This document shows, piece by piece, positions 8,403 through 16,816 of a stretch of DNA of 64,000 nucleotides. The notes beneath the pieces were generated by a model. That model worked only from the letters and a program-made list of their open reading frames with translations, made no database searches and had not been told where the DNA came from. The stretch is from Bacteroidota bacterium. GTDB lineage: Bacteria; Bacteroidota; Ignavibacteria; Ignavibacteriales; Ignavibacteriaceae. The position numbers and the translations under genes were made by a program. Each line of letters starts with the position of its first letter. The stretch's first letter is position 1. The stretch lies in assembly GCA_021815365.1 (NCBI GenBank), contig JAKAGZ010000002.1, positions 1 to 64,000 on the forward strand. Direction: 5' to 3'.

Positions 8403-11400
8403 ATGAGGCGAGCAAATAAGTTAACTAATCTTACCAAATTATTAGACGGGGAGAAGAAGCATTTTATAATTATCTTCCTTTCCTTCCTAGTATTATTCCT
8501 GCTAAATGTTCATGCTCAGGTTGAATATAGTACCGGGGCTATTAAAATAAAAGATGGTTTATCTCAAAGCTCAGTTTTATCCTTACTGCAAGATGACAAA
8601 GGGTTTATCTGGGCGGGTACTAAAGATGGTTTGGACCGGTTTGATGGCTATATATTCAAACATTTCAAATATAATCAAAAAGATAAGCATTCCTTAAGTA
8701 ATAACGGCATTAGATGCTTGTATAAAGATTCACATGGTTTTTTATGGATAGGAACTTACAGGGGGCTAAATAAATATGATCCATTAACAGAAAAATTTGT
8801 TTCTTATTCAACAGCATCTTCCGGTTCAGTTAGTTTGAATGAAAATGTTGTTACTGCAATTTTAGAGGACCATCAAAAAAATATCTGGGTTGGAACAAAA
8901 AATGGATTGAACAAACTGAATGCAGATCACAATAAAATATTCAACTCTGATAATGGTAATAAAATTTTCAAATTATTCGATGGCAAGGAAATAACTTCTT
9001 TATTTGAAGACTCTGAAAATAATATTTGGGTAGGAACAATATTTGACGGTCTGTTTTGTATTTCCCCCAACAGATACGAAGTAATTCATTGCCAGGCCGA
9101 AACTAATCGTCATGCTAAGAAGGATTTAAATTATATCCGTGTAATGAAGAAATATTCTAAAAATAAAATCTTCATTGCAACCTTTGGACAAGGGCTGTGG
9201 ATATATGATAAGTCTGCAAAGACTTTTGAACCATTTGTGAAAAAATATAATTATCCAAACCTTCACTTAGGCAAATATATTTGTGATCTTAAATTCGATT
9301 TGAACGATAACCTTTATGTGTTAACCTTAAATGGTTTATTTAGATTTGACTTAAATGGCGGATTTAATAAAATATGGGAAAAAAATGTTCCTTCTCCAAC
9401 AGCGTTCATTATAGACAGAAGCGGAATTATATGGATAGGCACTGATGGGAGTGGTATAGTTAAGTTAGTGCCCGACAGAAAAAAATTCAGAACAGTGTCG
9501 GTGAAAAATGAAGGGGGCAGAGGTTTTAATATTTCAAGTGTCAGGGCAATATATATAGACGGCAAAGGGGACCTGTTAGTTGGAGGTTATACCGGTTTGT
9601 GCAGGCTCGGTGGTTATTATGACGGGGCAAAACATTGGGAGAAAATAGATCAATTGGATAAATATAATGTTTACAAAATTGCTGAAGATCCTGTGAATAA
9701 AAGTATTTTGTGGATTGGTACTGAGGGAGAAGGGCTGCTAAAATTTAATACTTTAACAAAAAAATTTCTTAAATATTCAAATAGCACAAAAGATCCTGAA
9801 TACTTTTTTCTCGGTGATGAGCTTTATGATATCTTAATAGATAAAAATAAAGATATCTATTTTGCTACGAACTATGGCACTGCAAAATACGTAAGCAAAA
9901 AAAATTCTTTTATAAACTATATTTATGATCCCCGTAATGTAAATACTATCAACAAAGGGAAAGTTAAATCTTTATGTAAAGATAGCCTCGGTAGAATCTG
10001 GATGGGAACAGAAAGATCAGGTATTTCAATCTTAGATCCCCTTTCAAATTCGTTTGAGAGGTATCAGTTTGATATTAATGATCATCATTCGTTAAGTGAT
10101 AATAAAGTGAATATTATTTTCAGGGATAGTAAAAATAATATTTGGGTGGGAACTGCGAACGGGCTGGACAGATATGTACCATCCAGCCATAATTTTGTAA
10201 TATATTCAACGGAAAACGGATTGCCCAACAATTATATTTACGGAATACTGGAAGATAGCAAAGGGATTTTATGGCTGAGCACTAACAAGGGTCTTTCAAG
10301 ATTTGATCCTTCAAAAGATACATTTATAAATTATGATGAAAGTTACGGGCTGCAGTCTAATGAGTTTAATACTGCTGCATATTTTAAAAGCAGTAAAGGT
10401 GAAATGTTCTTCGGCGGCATTAACGGGTACACTTCATTTTATCCTTCTGATATTGTCACAAATACATTTGCACCGGCGGTAGTAATTACTGATCTTAAAA
10501 TATTTAATAGCAACGTTCAGCCCGGAAGGTCGGTTTCTTACTCCAAGGAAATAATATTATCACATAATGATTTCCTTTTCTCTTTCGACTTTGCATTGCC
10601 CGAATATACCAATCCAAATAGAAATAAATTTGAATATAAACTGATAGGATTCTACGACGAGTGGATAAATATACCCCAAGGGCAGCGGACAGCAGTTTTT
10701 ACAGGAATATCACCCGGCAAATACACATTAGTAGCAAGAGGTGCAAATAACGATGGCATCTGGGGCAAAGAAACTTCGTTAAAGATCATTATTACTCCGC
10801 CATACTGGCAGACGTGGGAATTCAGGTTGTCGGCAGGCTTGTTTTTGACCGGCATAGTTGTTTTAATATTTAAAAGAAAAATCAATAAACTGAAGAATGA
10901 AAAAAACAGGCAGATTGAATTTTCAAAAAAATTAATTGAAAGCCAGGAAAGTGAAAGGAAAAGGATCGCCGGTGAACTTCACGACAGCATTGGGCAGGAT
11001 TTACTGATAGCAAAGAATAAACTGATGTTAAAATCAGTTGCAAATGATGGAAAAAATATGGAAGATGTATCACAATTGCTATCGCATTCAATTGATGATA
11101 TAAGCAGGCTGTCTCATAACCTGCGCCCACTGGAGTTAGATGAACTTGGTCTTACTATGGCAATTGAGGCAATGATTGAAAGAGTTGCCATAGCGTCGGG
11201 AATAAATTTTAAATTTGAGATGAATAATATTGATCACCTTGTTAAAACAGATGACCAAATAAATGTTTTCAGGGTTATTCAGGAAGCTGTGAACAATGTA
11301 ATAAAGCATTCAAATGCAAAAGAAGCGGTTATAAGAAACGAATGCACTGACCGGTTTTTGATTCTTGAGGTCTCCGATAACGGCATCGGAATAATTGACC

Positions 11401-11573
11401 CGGAATTGAAAAACGCCCACCGCCCCCATTTTGGTTTATCCGGTATGAAGGAAAGGGTCAAATTGCTTAACGGTAAACTAAGTATATCATCTAAAAAAAA
11501 TAATGGAACAAAGATTAAGCTTGTAATACCAATAATGAATGTAAGAACTAATATTGATGATTTTAAAGGATAA
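8403..11573 (+). CDS. Sensor histidine kinase with reg_prop beta-propeller and Y_Y_Y domains
   Basis: A membrane-bound two-component kinase of 1056 residues. An N-terminal signal/anchor (hydrophobic 'IIIFLSFLVLFLL', about residues 22-36) is followed by many reg_prop repeats ('WIGT..GL.. Y/FD' units, about 45-690) forming an extracytoplasmic propeller, then a Y_Y_Y domain (about 715-795), one membrane helix (about 805-825) and a cytoplasmic HisKA_3 domain. The phospho-acceptor lies in GELHDSIGQD (His about 860). The HATPase domain has 'QEAVNNVIKHS' (N box) and 'DNGIGI' (G1). No receiver or AraC module is fused. ATG 8403 is preferred over the GTG at 8400. The NarL-type regulator follows at once and is its likely partner. 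The ligand cannot be read from the sequence. Confidence 0.92.
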   Translation: MRRANKLTNLTKLLDGEKKHFIIIFLSFLVLFLLNVHAQVEYSTGAIKIKDGLSQSSVLSLLQDDKGFIWAGTKDGLDRFDGYIFKHFKYNQKDKHSLSNNGIRCLYKDSHGFLWIGTYRGLNKYDPLTEKFVSYSTASSGSVSLNENVVTAILEDHQKNIWVGTKNGLNKLNADHNKIFNSDNGNKIFKLFDGKEITSLFEDSENNIWVGTIFDGLFCISPNRYEVIHCQAETNRHAKKDLNYIRVMKKYSKNKIFIATFGQGLWIYDKSAKTFEPFVKKYNYPNLHLGKYICDLKFDLNDNLYVLTLNGLFRFDLNGGFNKIWEKNVPSPTAFIIDRSGIIWIGTDGSGIVKLVPDRKKFRTVSVKNEGGRGFNISSVRAIYIDGKGDLLVGGYTGLCRLGGYYDGAKHWEKIDQLDKYNVYKIAEDPVNKSILWIGTEGEGLLKFNTLTKKFLKYSNSTKDPEYFFLGDELYDILIDKNKDIYFATNYGTAKYVSKKNSFINYIYDPRNVNTINKGKVKSLCKDSLGRIWMGTERSGISILDPLSNSFERYQFDINDHHSLSDNKVNIIFRDSKNNIWVGTANGLDRYVPSSHNFVIYSTENGLPNNYIYGILEDSKGILWLSTNKGLSRFDPSKDTFINYDESYGLQSNEFNTAAYFKSSKGEMFFGGINGYTSFYPSDIVTNTFAPAVVITDLKIFNSNVQPGRSVSYSKEIILSHNDFLFSFDFALPEYTNPNRNKFEYKLIGFYDEWINIPQGQRTAVFTGISPGKYTLVARGANNDGIWGKETSLKIIITPPYWQTWEFRLSAGLFLTGIVVLIFKRKINKLKNEKNRQIEFSKKLIESQESERKRIAGELHDSIGQDLLIAKNKLMLKSVANDGKNMEDVSQLLSHSIDDISRLSHNLRPLELDELGLTMAIEAMIERVAIASGINFKFEMNNIDHLVKTDDQINVFRVIQEAVNNVIKHSNAKEAVIRNECTDRFLILEVSDNGIGIIDPELKNAHRPHFGLSGMKERVKLLNGKLSISSKKNNGTKIKLVIPIMNVRTNIDDFKG

Positions 11574-11589
11574 AACAGCAGCGGGAAAA

Positions 11590-12231
11590 ATGAAAATATT
11601 ATTAGCAGATGATCATCCTTTATTCAGAGCAGGGGTAAGACAGGCAATCGAAAAATGTGCAGACTGCCTGGTCATTGACGAAGCTGAAAACGGCGATGAT
11701 GCATTACTAAAGATTATTTCTCTCAAGCCGGATATTGCTGTGCTCGATGTTCGTATGCCGGGTAAGTGCGGCCTGGAAATTTTAGAAGAACTTGCGGAAA
11801 GTAATTATCCGACAAAAATCATTTTACTTACAATGTATAAAAACCTGAATTATTTTTTTAAGGCTGTCTCGTTTGGTGCTAAAGGATATTTATCAAAAGA
11901 GGACACTGTTACAGAAATTATCCAATCTGTAAAGGCGGTATATAGTGGTGAAAGCTATATCAGCTCTTCTTTATCCAAGTTATTGAAAGGGAAAGAAAAA
12001 TCGGAAGAGGAATTGAACAAGAGCATTACCTCTATCTCATCATTAACTCATATGGAAAAAGAAGTATTGAAACTTATTGCAGAATGGAAATCCAACAATG
12101 AAATTGCAGAAATATTGTTTATTAGTCCCCGCACTGCCGGCAACCACAGAACAAACATATCTAATAAGCTTAATCTTCACGGTGCACACAGTCTTATCAA
12201 ATTTGCAATAGAGAATAAAGACTTATTTTAA
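11590..12231 (+). CDS. NarL/FixJ-type response regulator
   Basis: A receiver domain (residues about 1-120) with acidic pocket 'ADDH', phospho-acceptor Asp 53 in LDVRMPG and the 'LTMYK'/'YLSKED' switch elements, followed by a LuxR-type helix-turn-helix ('LTHMEKEVLKLIAE...NNEIAEILFISPRTAGNHRTNI', about 160-210). It is the expected output partner of the HisKA_3 kinase encoded just upstream. The frame is open from codons at 11554/11557 that overlap the kinase gene. ATG 11590 is chosen because the canonical receiver start (MKILLADDHP) begins there. The DNA targets are unknown; the downstream envelope genes are obvious candidates. Confidence 0.92.
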   Translation: MKILLADDHPLFRAGVRQAIEKCADCLVIDEAENGDDALLKIISLKPDIAVLDVRMPGKCGLEILEELAESNYPTKIILLTMYKNLNYFFKAVSFGAKGYLSKEDTVTEIIQSVKAVYSGESYISSSLSKLLKGKEKSEEELNKSITSISSLTHMEKEVLKLIAEWKSNNEIAEILFISPRTAGNHRTNISNKLNLHGAHSLIKFAIENKDLF

Positions 12232-12250
12232 TTTCTTTAGTCCCTCCTCT

Positions 12251-12299
12251 ATTTTTCAAGACAAGACGCAAGGTTGAAAAATGAGTTCAAAAACTCATT
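12251..12299 (+). promoter_or_regulatory. Two overlapping, mutually exclusive hairpins
   Basis: ATTTTTCAA (12251-12259) can pair with TTGAAAAAT (12274-12282). AATGAGTT (12280-12287) can pair with AACTCATT (12292-12299). The stems share 12280-12282, so only one can form fully. They lie between the NarL-type regulator and the receiver gene and could act as an attenuator or processing site; the role is inferred. Confidence 0.4.
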
Positions 12300-12359
12300 T
12301 ACTAATTGTTGTCCATTCCCGATTTTATTTACCAGATTTAAAGTTATTTAGAATTGTGC

Positions 12360-12698
12360 ATGAGAATATTAATTGTGGACGATAGCAAAGAGATGAGGAA
12401 TATTATTGTTTCACTATTGGATGCACGCAATCTTGAAGTGTTTGAACTGGAGGACGGCGATGAAGCTGTAATCCAGTATGGTGCGATAAAACCAGATTGG
12501 GTGCTTATGGATATTAAAATGAAAAGAATGAACGGTCTTGAAGCTGCGAAGAAAATAAAGGAAAACTATCCTGACGCACACATAGCTGTAGTAACAAAGT
12601 ATGATAATAAGTTCTTTAGGATGAAAGCAGCTAAAGCAGGTGCCGAGATGTTCGTTTCAAAACAAAATCTGCTCGAACTAAAAAAGATCATTACTTAA
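12360..12698 (+). CDS. Stand-alone receiver (CheY-like) protein
   Basis: A 112-residue single-domain receiver with no output domain. It has acidic residues in VDDSKEM, phospho-acceptor Asp about 51 in LMDIKMKRMNG, the Thr switch in VVTKYD and the conserved Lys in VSKQN. Such proteins relay phosphate or act by protein contact. Its place directly after the kinase/NarL pair suggests it is a second target or phosphate sink for the same kinase. ATG 12360 gives the standard receiver N-terminus; an in-frame TTG two codons upstream is less likely. Confidence 0.85.
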   Translation: MRILIVDDSKEMRNIIVSLLDARNLEVFELEDGDEAVIQYGAIKPDWVLMDIKMKRMNGLEAAKKIKENYPDAHIAVVTKYDNKFFRMKAAKAGAEMFVSKQNLLELKKIIT

Positions 12699-12712
12699 TA
12701 AGTAAGTAGGAA

Positions 12713-13810
12713 ATGCTGAACAAATATTTTTTAAGCACATTAATATTCACCTTTTTTTTGCATGGATTTGCAAAATCCCTCTTTGCTTCCGGAAGCAACT
12801 GGTCTGCAGCAATATTTTATGTTTCGGAAATAAAGATAAATGTATACGAATCTCCTTCAAACGATTCTAAGGTTATTGGTCATTCCTATTTTTTGGATAA
12901 GTTATTAATTGTTGATGATCCTGCAGGTTCAGGTAAATTCGGCTGGAAGAAAGTAGTGTATCCCCTGGAAGGATATGTTGAAGATAAATACCTGGTTACC
13001 ATGGAAGAAAGAAGCAAAAGATATGGAAGTTATTGGTACAATGACGAAGACGAAAATGCTACCTGGAAATGGGAGATAAGAACCTGCAGTAATCAATATA
13101 CATTCGTGAGAAAACATCCAGATTATCAGTCGCAGATAACCGGGGTTATAATGGATGAAGAGAAGGTATTGATAGTGATTGATACGAATGGAGATAATAA
13201 AATCTGGACGAAAGTTTTGTATCCTTATGACGGCTATATTTCATCTGAAGATATTTCGGAAGTCTCTCCTAATATTATTTTAAGCTTCGGCGGAGCTTAT
13301 GGAATAAAAAATATTCCTTACGAAAAAAACTTTACAAATCTCAAAAGCCCATTCGGCGGTTTTTTAGAGCTATCAAAAACCAACTGGAAGTTCAGCATTA
13401 GAGCAGGTTACAGCTATTCAGAATCAAACATTTCAAAATACGATCTGAAAACGCGGCTTATTTATGTCTTTATACGCTATAATTTCTTTAGCCTGTTTAA
13501 TGCTCATCTGAATTATTATGTTTTTGCCGGCGGCTGTTACTGGTACTCAAGTTTTCAAAATACAAAATATCCATCGCTCGAATCCACTTACTATCCGCTG
13601 GAGAAAGATAAAGGCCCCGGTTATCTAACAGGTGGAGGCCTGACGTATGAGCTTTATAATTTTTTTATTGACGCTCAATATTTCTTTTTCGGGTCCAGGC
13701 AGGCAGTCTTCGGCAGAGATCCCCGGCAGGGCGAGTTTACAAATCAATATAAACTATACCCGGCTTCAAACCTGGTGAATGTTATGATTGGTTACAGAAT
13801 TATTTTTTAA
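12713..13810 (+). CDS. Exported protein with two SH3-like repeats and a C-terminal beta-barrel-like region
   Basis: A 365-residue protein with an N-terminal signal peptide (about 1-26). Two related segments follow (about 35-100 and 120-180), each with a 'V.E/RKHP.. S.VIG' part and a closing 'W.KV.YP..GY' strand, as in bacterial SH3_3-type domains. From about residue 185 to the end there are alternating aromatic strands and a terminal 'VNVMIGYRIIF' ending in Phe, typical of outer-membrane beta-barrels. I infer an outer-membrane protein with periplasmic SH3-like modules that may touch peptidoglycan. It starts 14 bases after the receiver gene and probably belongs to the same operon. Confidence 0.6.
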   Translation: MLNKYFLSTLIFTFFLHGFAKSLFASGSNWSAAIFYVSEIKINVYESPSNDSKVIGHSYFLDKLLIVDDPAGSGKFGWKKVVYPLEGYVEDKYLVTMEERSKRYGSYWYNDEDENATWKWEIRTCSNQYTFVRKHPDYQSQITGVIMDEEKVLIVIDTNGDNKIWTKVLYPYDGYISSEDISEVSPNIILSFGGAYGIKNIPYEKNFTNLKSPFGGFLELSKTNWKFSIRAGYSYSESNISKYDLKTRLIYVFIRYNFFSLFNAHLNYYVFAGGCYWYSSFQNTKYPSLESTYYPLEKDKGPGYLTGGGLTYELYNFFIDAQYFFFGSRQAVFGRDPRQGEFTNQYKLYPASNLVNVMIGYRIIF

Positions 13811-13825
13811 GAAGAACATGAAAAA

Positions 13826-15538
13826 ATGAAAATAATACCGGACATAAAGAAATCAGGAATGTATATTCTGATATTTGCAGTAACAGCATGGTTCGGATGC
13901 AGGAAAGAAAATTTTGTTGAACCGCCGGATCCTTTTGCAAGCCAGGAACTGGAAGCGGACCCGGATGTAATTGTGCTTGGGCAGGGGTCTAACGCCTTAA
14001 AACTGAAAACAAACCATGCAAATGTTTTTCAAACAAAAGATGGCTTAAGGATTAAAGGAACTCTCTACGTTGAAAATAATAAATACGGCGATATGCCTTT
14101 CTCGACCGGCGACTTTGAATTGATTAAGGATAGTACTGGTAAATTCTTTAAAAATATAACCGGCTTCTCAAGAGTAGAGCTTCCGCAGGAAGGTCTTTTA
14201 AAAGGTCTGCAGATGGTCGGAATGCCAACTTCAAATTTAGGTCTTAAAAAAGGGAGCGATTTCAATCTCGGCGCTTTCAACTGGCCTGTGGATCCTGACA
14301 GGTATTACTTTTACTATGAGAATGACGACAGCAATCCTTTCCAGGCTGATATCACGCGATCAAAACTTAAGGATATAAAAAAGATAGCGATTGATCCCAC
14401 CGACCCCTTTACTTTTTTTACATGCAATTTCAACGGCACTAGGCTTGGCGATCTTTCAGATGTAGGTATGGCGGTTTCGGCACAGGGATTAATACCTTTT
14501 ACACCGCTTGTTTCTTTCGGGGATGTAAAAGGCTTCAAAGGCAATCTATATTTTACAGGTACTTTTCCGGTCGGCACATACCCTGTATCTTTAACGGGTG
14601 AAGCAGTGCTGGCTTTTAATTCCGGCGACCCGGAAGGATACAAAAAATTCTTTTCCGGGAGAGCAACTGATTTTACCTTTGGTTTAAACGGCGAAGCTAC
14701 TTTTGATAACAAAGCGCTCGATTGGCTGAATGAAAAAGTTGTGCTCGGGCAAGCTACATTAGTTTTGGATGAGAACGGGGCTTCTGACACGGATCTGAAA
14801 TTTGCAGGCATCCGCCAATTTCCACCTTCCACAGTCAGCGACTTCCTGAACGATATCATCGGCAAGGACTGGAATTTCCTGGACTATCTTGTTCCCGTTG
14901 AACAAAAGGAAACCTTTTATGGAACAATAGGCACAAAGCTCTCCGACTGGAAGATGGGATTCAAGATAGAGTCCAGCTTAAATCTGCCGGGAAATATTCA
15001 TCTGGATATGGGTAAGTCGCAACTGGAATTAACATCTTCGAAAATGTATTTCATGGGTGAAGCTGTAGTCGGCGGATTTAACAGAGTGGGCGTTGAAGGA
15101 TACGCACAAAGGAACGGTGATTTTAAATTGACCGGCTATCAAGAAAGTTCTTTCGATGCAAGCTGGCATAAATTATCTATTGGATATTCGCTTGGAATGA
15201 CAGTTACAGTGCAGTATATCAGCGGTACATTTACCTTTAAAGGTAATTTTAAATTCAGAGGCAGAGCTTGTATAAGTATAGTAAAGCATAATTATTGTGC
15301 GAACATTTCTTTCTCAGGTTCAACATCTATCTCATCGGATGGTTCGTTTGAAATTACTTTCTCGGTCGGTGTCGGTCCGGTTGGATTTGATGTGCATATT
15401 AACTTTAAGCGTAACAACAGCGTGGCAGGCCAAGCTGCTTTTGTTCAGACTATGACGTACACTCAAATTCCGCTGTCCCAGGTGCCGGAATCAATGAGAT
15501 TCCCTGCTGAGGAAAGTGTCGATGCGCCTAATAATTAA
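13826..15538 (+). CDS. Large uncharacterised exported protein (probable lipoprotein)
   Basis: A 570-residue protein not matched to any family I recognise. The N-terminus has a hydrophobic helix ending in a WFGC motif (Cys about 24), close to a lipobox but with an atypical Trp at -3. The body is rich in Gly, Phe, Ser and Thr with many short alternating strands. From about residue 370 it runs into long repeating beta segments ('GTFTFKGNFKFRGRA', 'FSGSTSISSDGSFEITFSV') that look like a beta-solenoid or beta-helix. It lies 15 bases after the previous gene and 24 before the next, so it is part of a tight gene set. It probably sits on the cell surface or in the periplasm. Confidence 0.6.
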   Translation: MKIIPDIKKSGMYILIFAVTAWFGCRKENFVEPPDPFASQELEADPDVIVLGQGSNALKLKTNHANVFQTKDGLRIKGTLYVENNKYGDMPFSTGDFELIKDSTGKFFKNITGFSRVELPQEGLLKGLQMVGMPTSNLGLKKGSDFNLGAFNWPVDPDRYYFYYENDDSNPFQADITRSKLKDIKKIAIDPTDPFTFFTCNFNGTRLGDLSDVGMAVSAQGLIPFTPLVSFGDVKGFKGNLYFTGTFPVGTYPVSLTGEAVLAFNSGDPEGYKKFFSGRATDFTFGLNGEATFDNKALDWLNEKVVLGQATLVLDENGASDTDLKFAGIRQFPPSTVSDFLNDIIGKDWNFLDYLVPVEQKETFYGTIGTKLSDWKMGFKIESSLNLPGNIHLDMGKSQLELTSSKMYFMGEAVVGGFNRVGVEGYAQRNGDFKLTGYQESSFDASWHKLSIGYSLGMTVTVQYISGTFTFKGNFKFRGRACISIVKHNYCANISFSGSTSISSDGSFEITFSVGVGPVGFDVHINFKRNNSVAGQAAFVQTMTYTQIPLSQVPESMRFPAEESVDAPNN

Positions 15539-15562
15539 ATTAAGTTAGGAAAGGAGGGCAAG

Positions 15563-16816
15563 GTGTCGCGGAAAATTTATCTGGCTTTATTCGCTTTACT
15601 GCTGGTCACTCTGATCAGCTCATGTAAAAAGGTTGAAGAAGAAAATTATACCTATTCTATAAGTAAAGTCTGGTGGTCCGACAGCATTGATACTAATCTC
15701 GATGGATATGTGCAATCGAAGCGGTTAAACTTTGACGTGCATCTGAGAGAGAATACGATAAGAGTAATAAACGCACGGGTTTATTACAAATTGCACGACG
15801 CTTCAAGCTTTACTTTTTACACCTACGCAGGAGAACAGAATGCTAAAGGTGGTGATACTGATAATAATCTTTTTGTTACTATAGGAAAACCTAACAAAGA
15901 ACTCGCAAGAAATTTTTATGATTTTAAGATAGAAATTTTTGAAGCCCGCTCAGGCAGAACTGTTGCAGTGTCTGATCCACGGGACAGCACCCTCCTGACA
16001 ATGCAGAAGTTTGAAGCATCATCGAATGATAAAAATTATTCCATAAAAACCCGGTGGTCAGAAAGCTACGACAGGAACAACAACGGCTATTGGAGATATG
16101 CAAGACTCAATATAAATGTTGATATAGATACTGCAATGCAAAAGACAGTGTATGCAAAGCTGTTTTATAAAAATGTTCTTGATAACACTTACAAGTTGTA
16201 TCATCAGTTTTCTGACTTTACAATTTTTAATCACGACACCAGTGATACCGTTTCATATATGATAGGCTCGCCTACAATAGAATTGCAAAACGGAGCCTAT
16301 GATTTTAAAATTGAGGTCTACGAATTCGGCAGTAATATTTTAGTTGCGTATGCAGACGAAAACACGCAGAGCTTACGCGGGGTAAGGTTTGAATCGGAAA
16401 AGGATGATTCATATCATTATTCAATAACAAAAGTGTGGTGGTCTGATCAGATTGATGCTGACGGGGACGGTTATACACAGTATCGAAAGCTCAACTTTGT
16501 TACTGAAGTTAACCAGAATGCAGGAAGGACCATCTATGCAAAGATCTTTTACCTCCATCCCGATTCTGCAGATTATTCATTATATGATTCCACTGCCAAT
16601 TATAATATTGTCGGCACATCTCAGAGCAATAATTATTTCGTTGGTATCGGCGGCGCTTCTGCACAGCTTGACAGCGCAGCCTACAATTTCCTGATCTCAA
16701 TTTATGAACCGACGCGGGACACAGTCGAAGCTTTCCAGGTATCCATCAGTGCTGCAGACGACAGCATTTTGGCTAAGCAAAAATTCGAACCGGACACAAC
16801 CGATGTAAAAAAATGA
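15563..16816 (+). CDS. Lipoprotein with three ~125-residue repeats carrying Asp/Asn-rich loops
   Basis: A 417-residue protein of unrecognised family. The signal ends at LISSC (Cys about 21), a good lipobox. Three tandem modules begin with 'YSISKVWWSD', 'YSIKTRWSES' and 'YSITKVWWSD' (about residues 32, 156 and 290). Each is followed at once by an acidic loop (DTNLDGY, DRNNNGY, DADGDGY) like the Ca2+ loops of dockerins, then 'LN' strands, a 'YAK.FY' strand and 'Y.F.I.IYE'. Ca2+ binding is inferred. The start is GTG at 15563 with a strong AGGAGG ahead of it. It overlaps the next gene by 4 bases (ATGA), so the two are translationally coupled. Confidence 0.65.
   Translation: MSRKIYLALFALLLVTLISSCKKVEEENYTYSISKVWWSDSIDTNLDGYVQSKRLNFDVHLRENTIRVINARVYYKLHDASSFTFYTYAGEQNAKGGDTDNNLFVTIGKPNKELARNFYDFKIEIFEARSGRTVAVSDPRDSTLLTMQKFEASSNDKNYSIKTRWSESYDRNNNGYWRYARLNINVDIDTAMQKTVYAKLFYKNVLDNTYKLYHQFSDFTIFNHDTSDTVSYMIGSPTIELQNGAYDFKIEVYEFGSNILVAYADENTQSLRGVRFESEKDDSYHYSITKVWWSDQIDADGDGYTQYRKLNFVTEVNQNAGRTIYAKIFYLHPDSADYSLYDSTANYNIVGTSQSNNYFVGIGGASAQLDSAAYNFLISIYEPTRDTVEAFQVSISAADDSILAKQKFEPDTTDVKK

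Noticed and set aside
12232-12359. Short coding gene between the two regulators
   Set aside because: No frame with a start, ribosome site and reasonable length; the segment is dominated by hairpins.
14314-14865. 183-codon open frame on the - strand inside the 570-residue exported protein gene
   Set aside because: It is fully antisense to a better-supported gene with signal peptide and good spacing; its product has no recognisable motif.
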